Shown: piece after piece, positions 63,425 through 64,000 of the stretch
Numbering within the stretch: position 1 is the stretch's first letter
Layout of the letters: the number at the start of each line of letters is the position of its first letter
The notes under the pieces: generated by a model
What the model was told of the DNA's origin: nothing
Databases searched by the model: none
The model's input: only the letters and a program-made list of their open reading frames with translations
Program-made: the position numbers and the translations under genes
NCBI RefSeq assembly: GCF_030053135.1
Contig: NZ_CP125652.1
Location: forward strand, 3,466,501 to 3,530,500
Direction: 5' to 3'
DNA: 64,000 nt
Source: Rhizobium sp. BT04
GTDB taxonomy: Bacteria; Pseudomonadota; Alphaproteobacteria; Rhizobiales; Rhizobiaceae

Positions 63425-64000
63425 ATGAGTATTGTACGTATGGGTAGCGCTGTCCTCGCGATGGGATTGGCGATGGGACTGGCGATCGTAGCGCCAACGG
63501 CGGCCTCCGCGCAGAGCAAGGGCAAAGTTCTGGTGGTGATGTCGAGCGCCCATCAGCTCGAACTTCGAGACGGCAAGACCTACAAAACCGGCTATTTCCT
63601 GAATGAACTCGCCGTTCCGCTGAAGCAGATCGTCGATGCTGGTTACACACCTGTGTTTGCCAATCCAAACGGCGATACGCCGCAAATGGACTCGAACTCG
63701 AATCACAAGAACTATTTCGGGGGCGACGATGCCAAGCGTGCCGAGGCGGAGAATTACATCAACGGCTTCGACAACCTGAAGCAACCGCTTCGCCTCTCGG
63801 CTGTTCAATCTGCAGGCGTTAGGGAGTTCGTCGGCGTCTTTATTCCCGGTGGGCATGCGCCGATGCAGGACCTTGTCCAGGATCAATCGCTGGGACAGAT
63901 ATTGCGCGCATTCCACGACGGCGGCCGACCGACGGGCATTATCTGTCATGGCCCGGTGGCGCTGCTTTCCACGCTACCTGACCCGCAGGCTTATCGTCTC
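63425..64000 (+). CDS. Secreted DJ-1/PfpI-family protein, 3' end beyond window
   Basis: The visible 192 residues start with a signal peptide (about 1-30, ending ASAQS) and run into a DJ-1/PfpI domain: VLVVMSSAHQLEL, FIPGGHAPMQDL and the nucleophile elbow GIICHGPVALL with the conserved Cys. Hsp31-like members degrade methylglyoxal or act as amidases/chaperones; secretion is less usual. AAAGGAAAAG precedes the ATG. The gene runs off the window end. Confidence 0.88.
   Translation, partial: MSIVRMGSAVLAMGLAMGLAIVAPTAASAQSKGKVLVVMSSAHQLELRDGKTYKTGYFLNELAVPLKQIVDAGYTPVFANPNGDTPQMDSNSNHKNYFGGDDAKRAEAENYINGFDNLKQPLRLSAVQSAGVREFVGVFIPGGHAPMQDLVQDQSLGQILRAFHDGGRPTGIICHGPVALLSTLPDPQAYRL

Noticed and set aside
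1..64000. Search for transposase, integrase or phage genes
   Set aside because: None seen on either strand, although gene scars and repeats show past rearrangement.

Overview
The window is GC-rich DNA that reads like a chromosome segment from the genus Rhizobium (R. leguminosarum/etli group). The reasons are the gene content (ptsN, the rpmH-rnpA-yidC block, def/fmt/truA next to dapE/dapD), several chemoreceptors ending in a WEEF tether, mosaic intergenic repeats of the rhizobial type, and a three-hairpin small RNA of the alpha-r14/suhB family. I saw no rRNA, CRISPR array, insertion sequence or prophage. The genus call is inference from pattern recognition; no database was searched.

The left part (about 1-33.5 kb) is mostly conserved chromosome: the end of ptsN, a Cache chemoreceptor, ribokinase, rmuC, a soluble globin-coupled chemoreceptor, and def and fmt separated by a FitAB/VapBC toxin-antitoxin pair. 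Next come truA, a membrane protein, dapE and dapD (lysine/peptidoglycan precursors), a LOG-family protein, an EF-hand protein, a HAD nucleotidase, a BchE-like radical SAM protein, an ada gene cut by an in-frame stop, lldD, argB, an ECF sigma / anti-sigma / fasciclin set, a HWE/HisKA_2-type kinase, a cold-shock protein, and the rpmH-rnpA-yidC-engB block. A third chemoreceptor, a membrane histidine kinase and tRNA-Arg(ACG) close this part.

The middle (33.5-48.5 kb) is more variable. It has a LysR/atypical-SDR pair, a secreted protein with a SecD-P1-like end, small secreted proteins and a lipoprotein, a frameshifted methyltransferase beside a helix-turn-helix protein, a PmtA-like methyltransferase with a TetR regulator, an aldo/keto reductase, the alpha-r14 small RNA (44530-44656), a lipoprotein hydrolase, and a two-gene hydroxyproline module (FAD oxidase plus proline-racemase-family enzyme).

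The right part (48.5-64 kb) is accessory. It carries short modules, each pairing a transcription factor with one or more small-molecule enzymes: SDRs, two Old Yellow Enzymes, a quinone-reductase-like MDR, two alpha/beta hydrolases (one with every catalytic residue of fluoroacetate dehalogenase) and a secreted DJ-1/PfpI protein. Palindromic operators lie in most of the divergent gaps. One 14-bp operator core, ATGAT-N4-ATCAT, occurs in two promoters about 4 kb apart and suggests a single TetR regulon. Gene scars (an SDR start, a TetR end) and repeat copies show this region has been reshuffled. Together these modules look like an electrophile/xenobiotic detoxification island.
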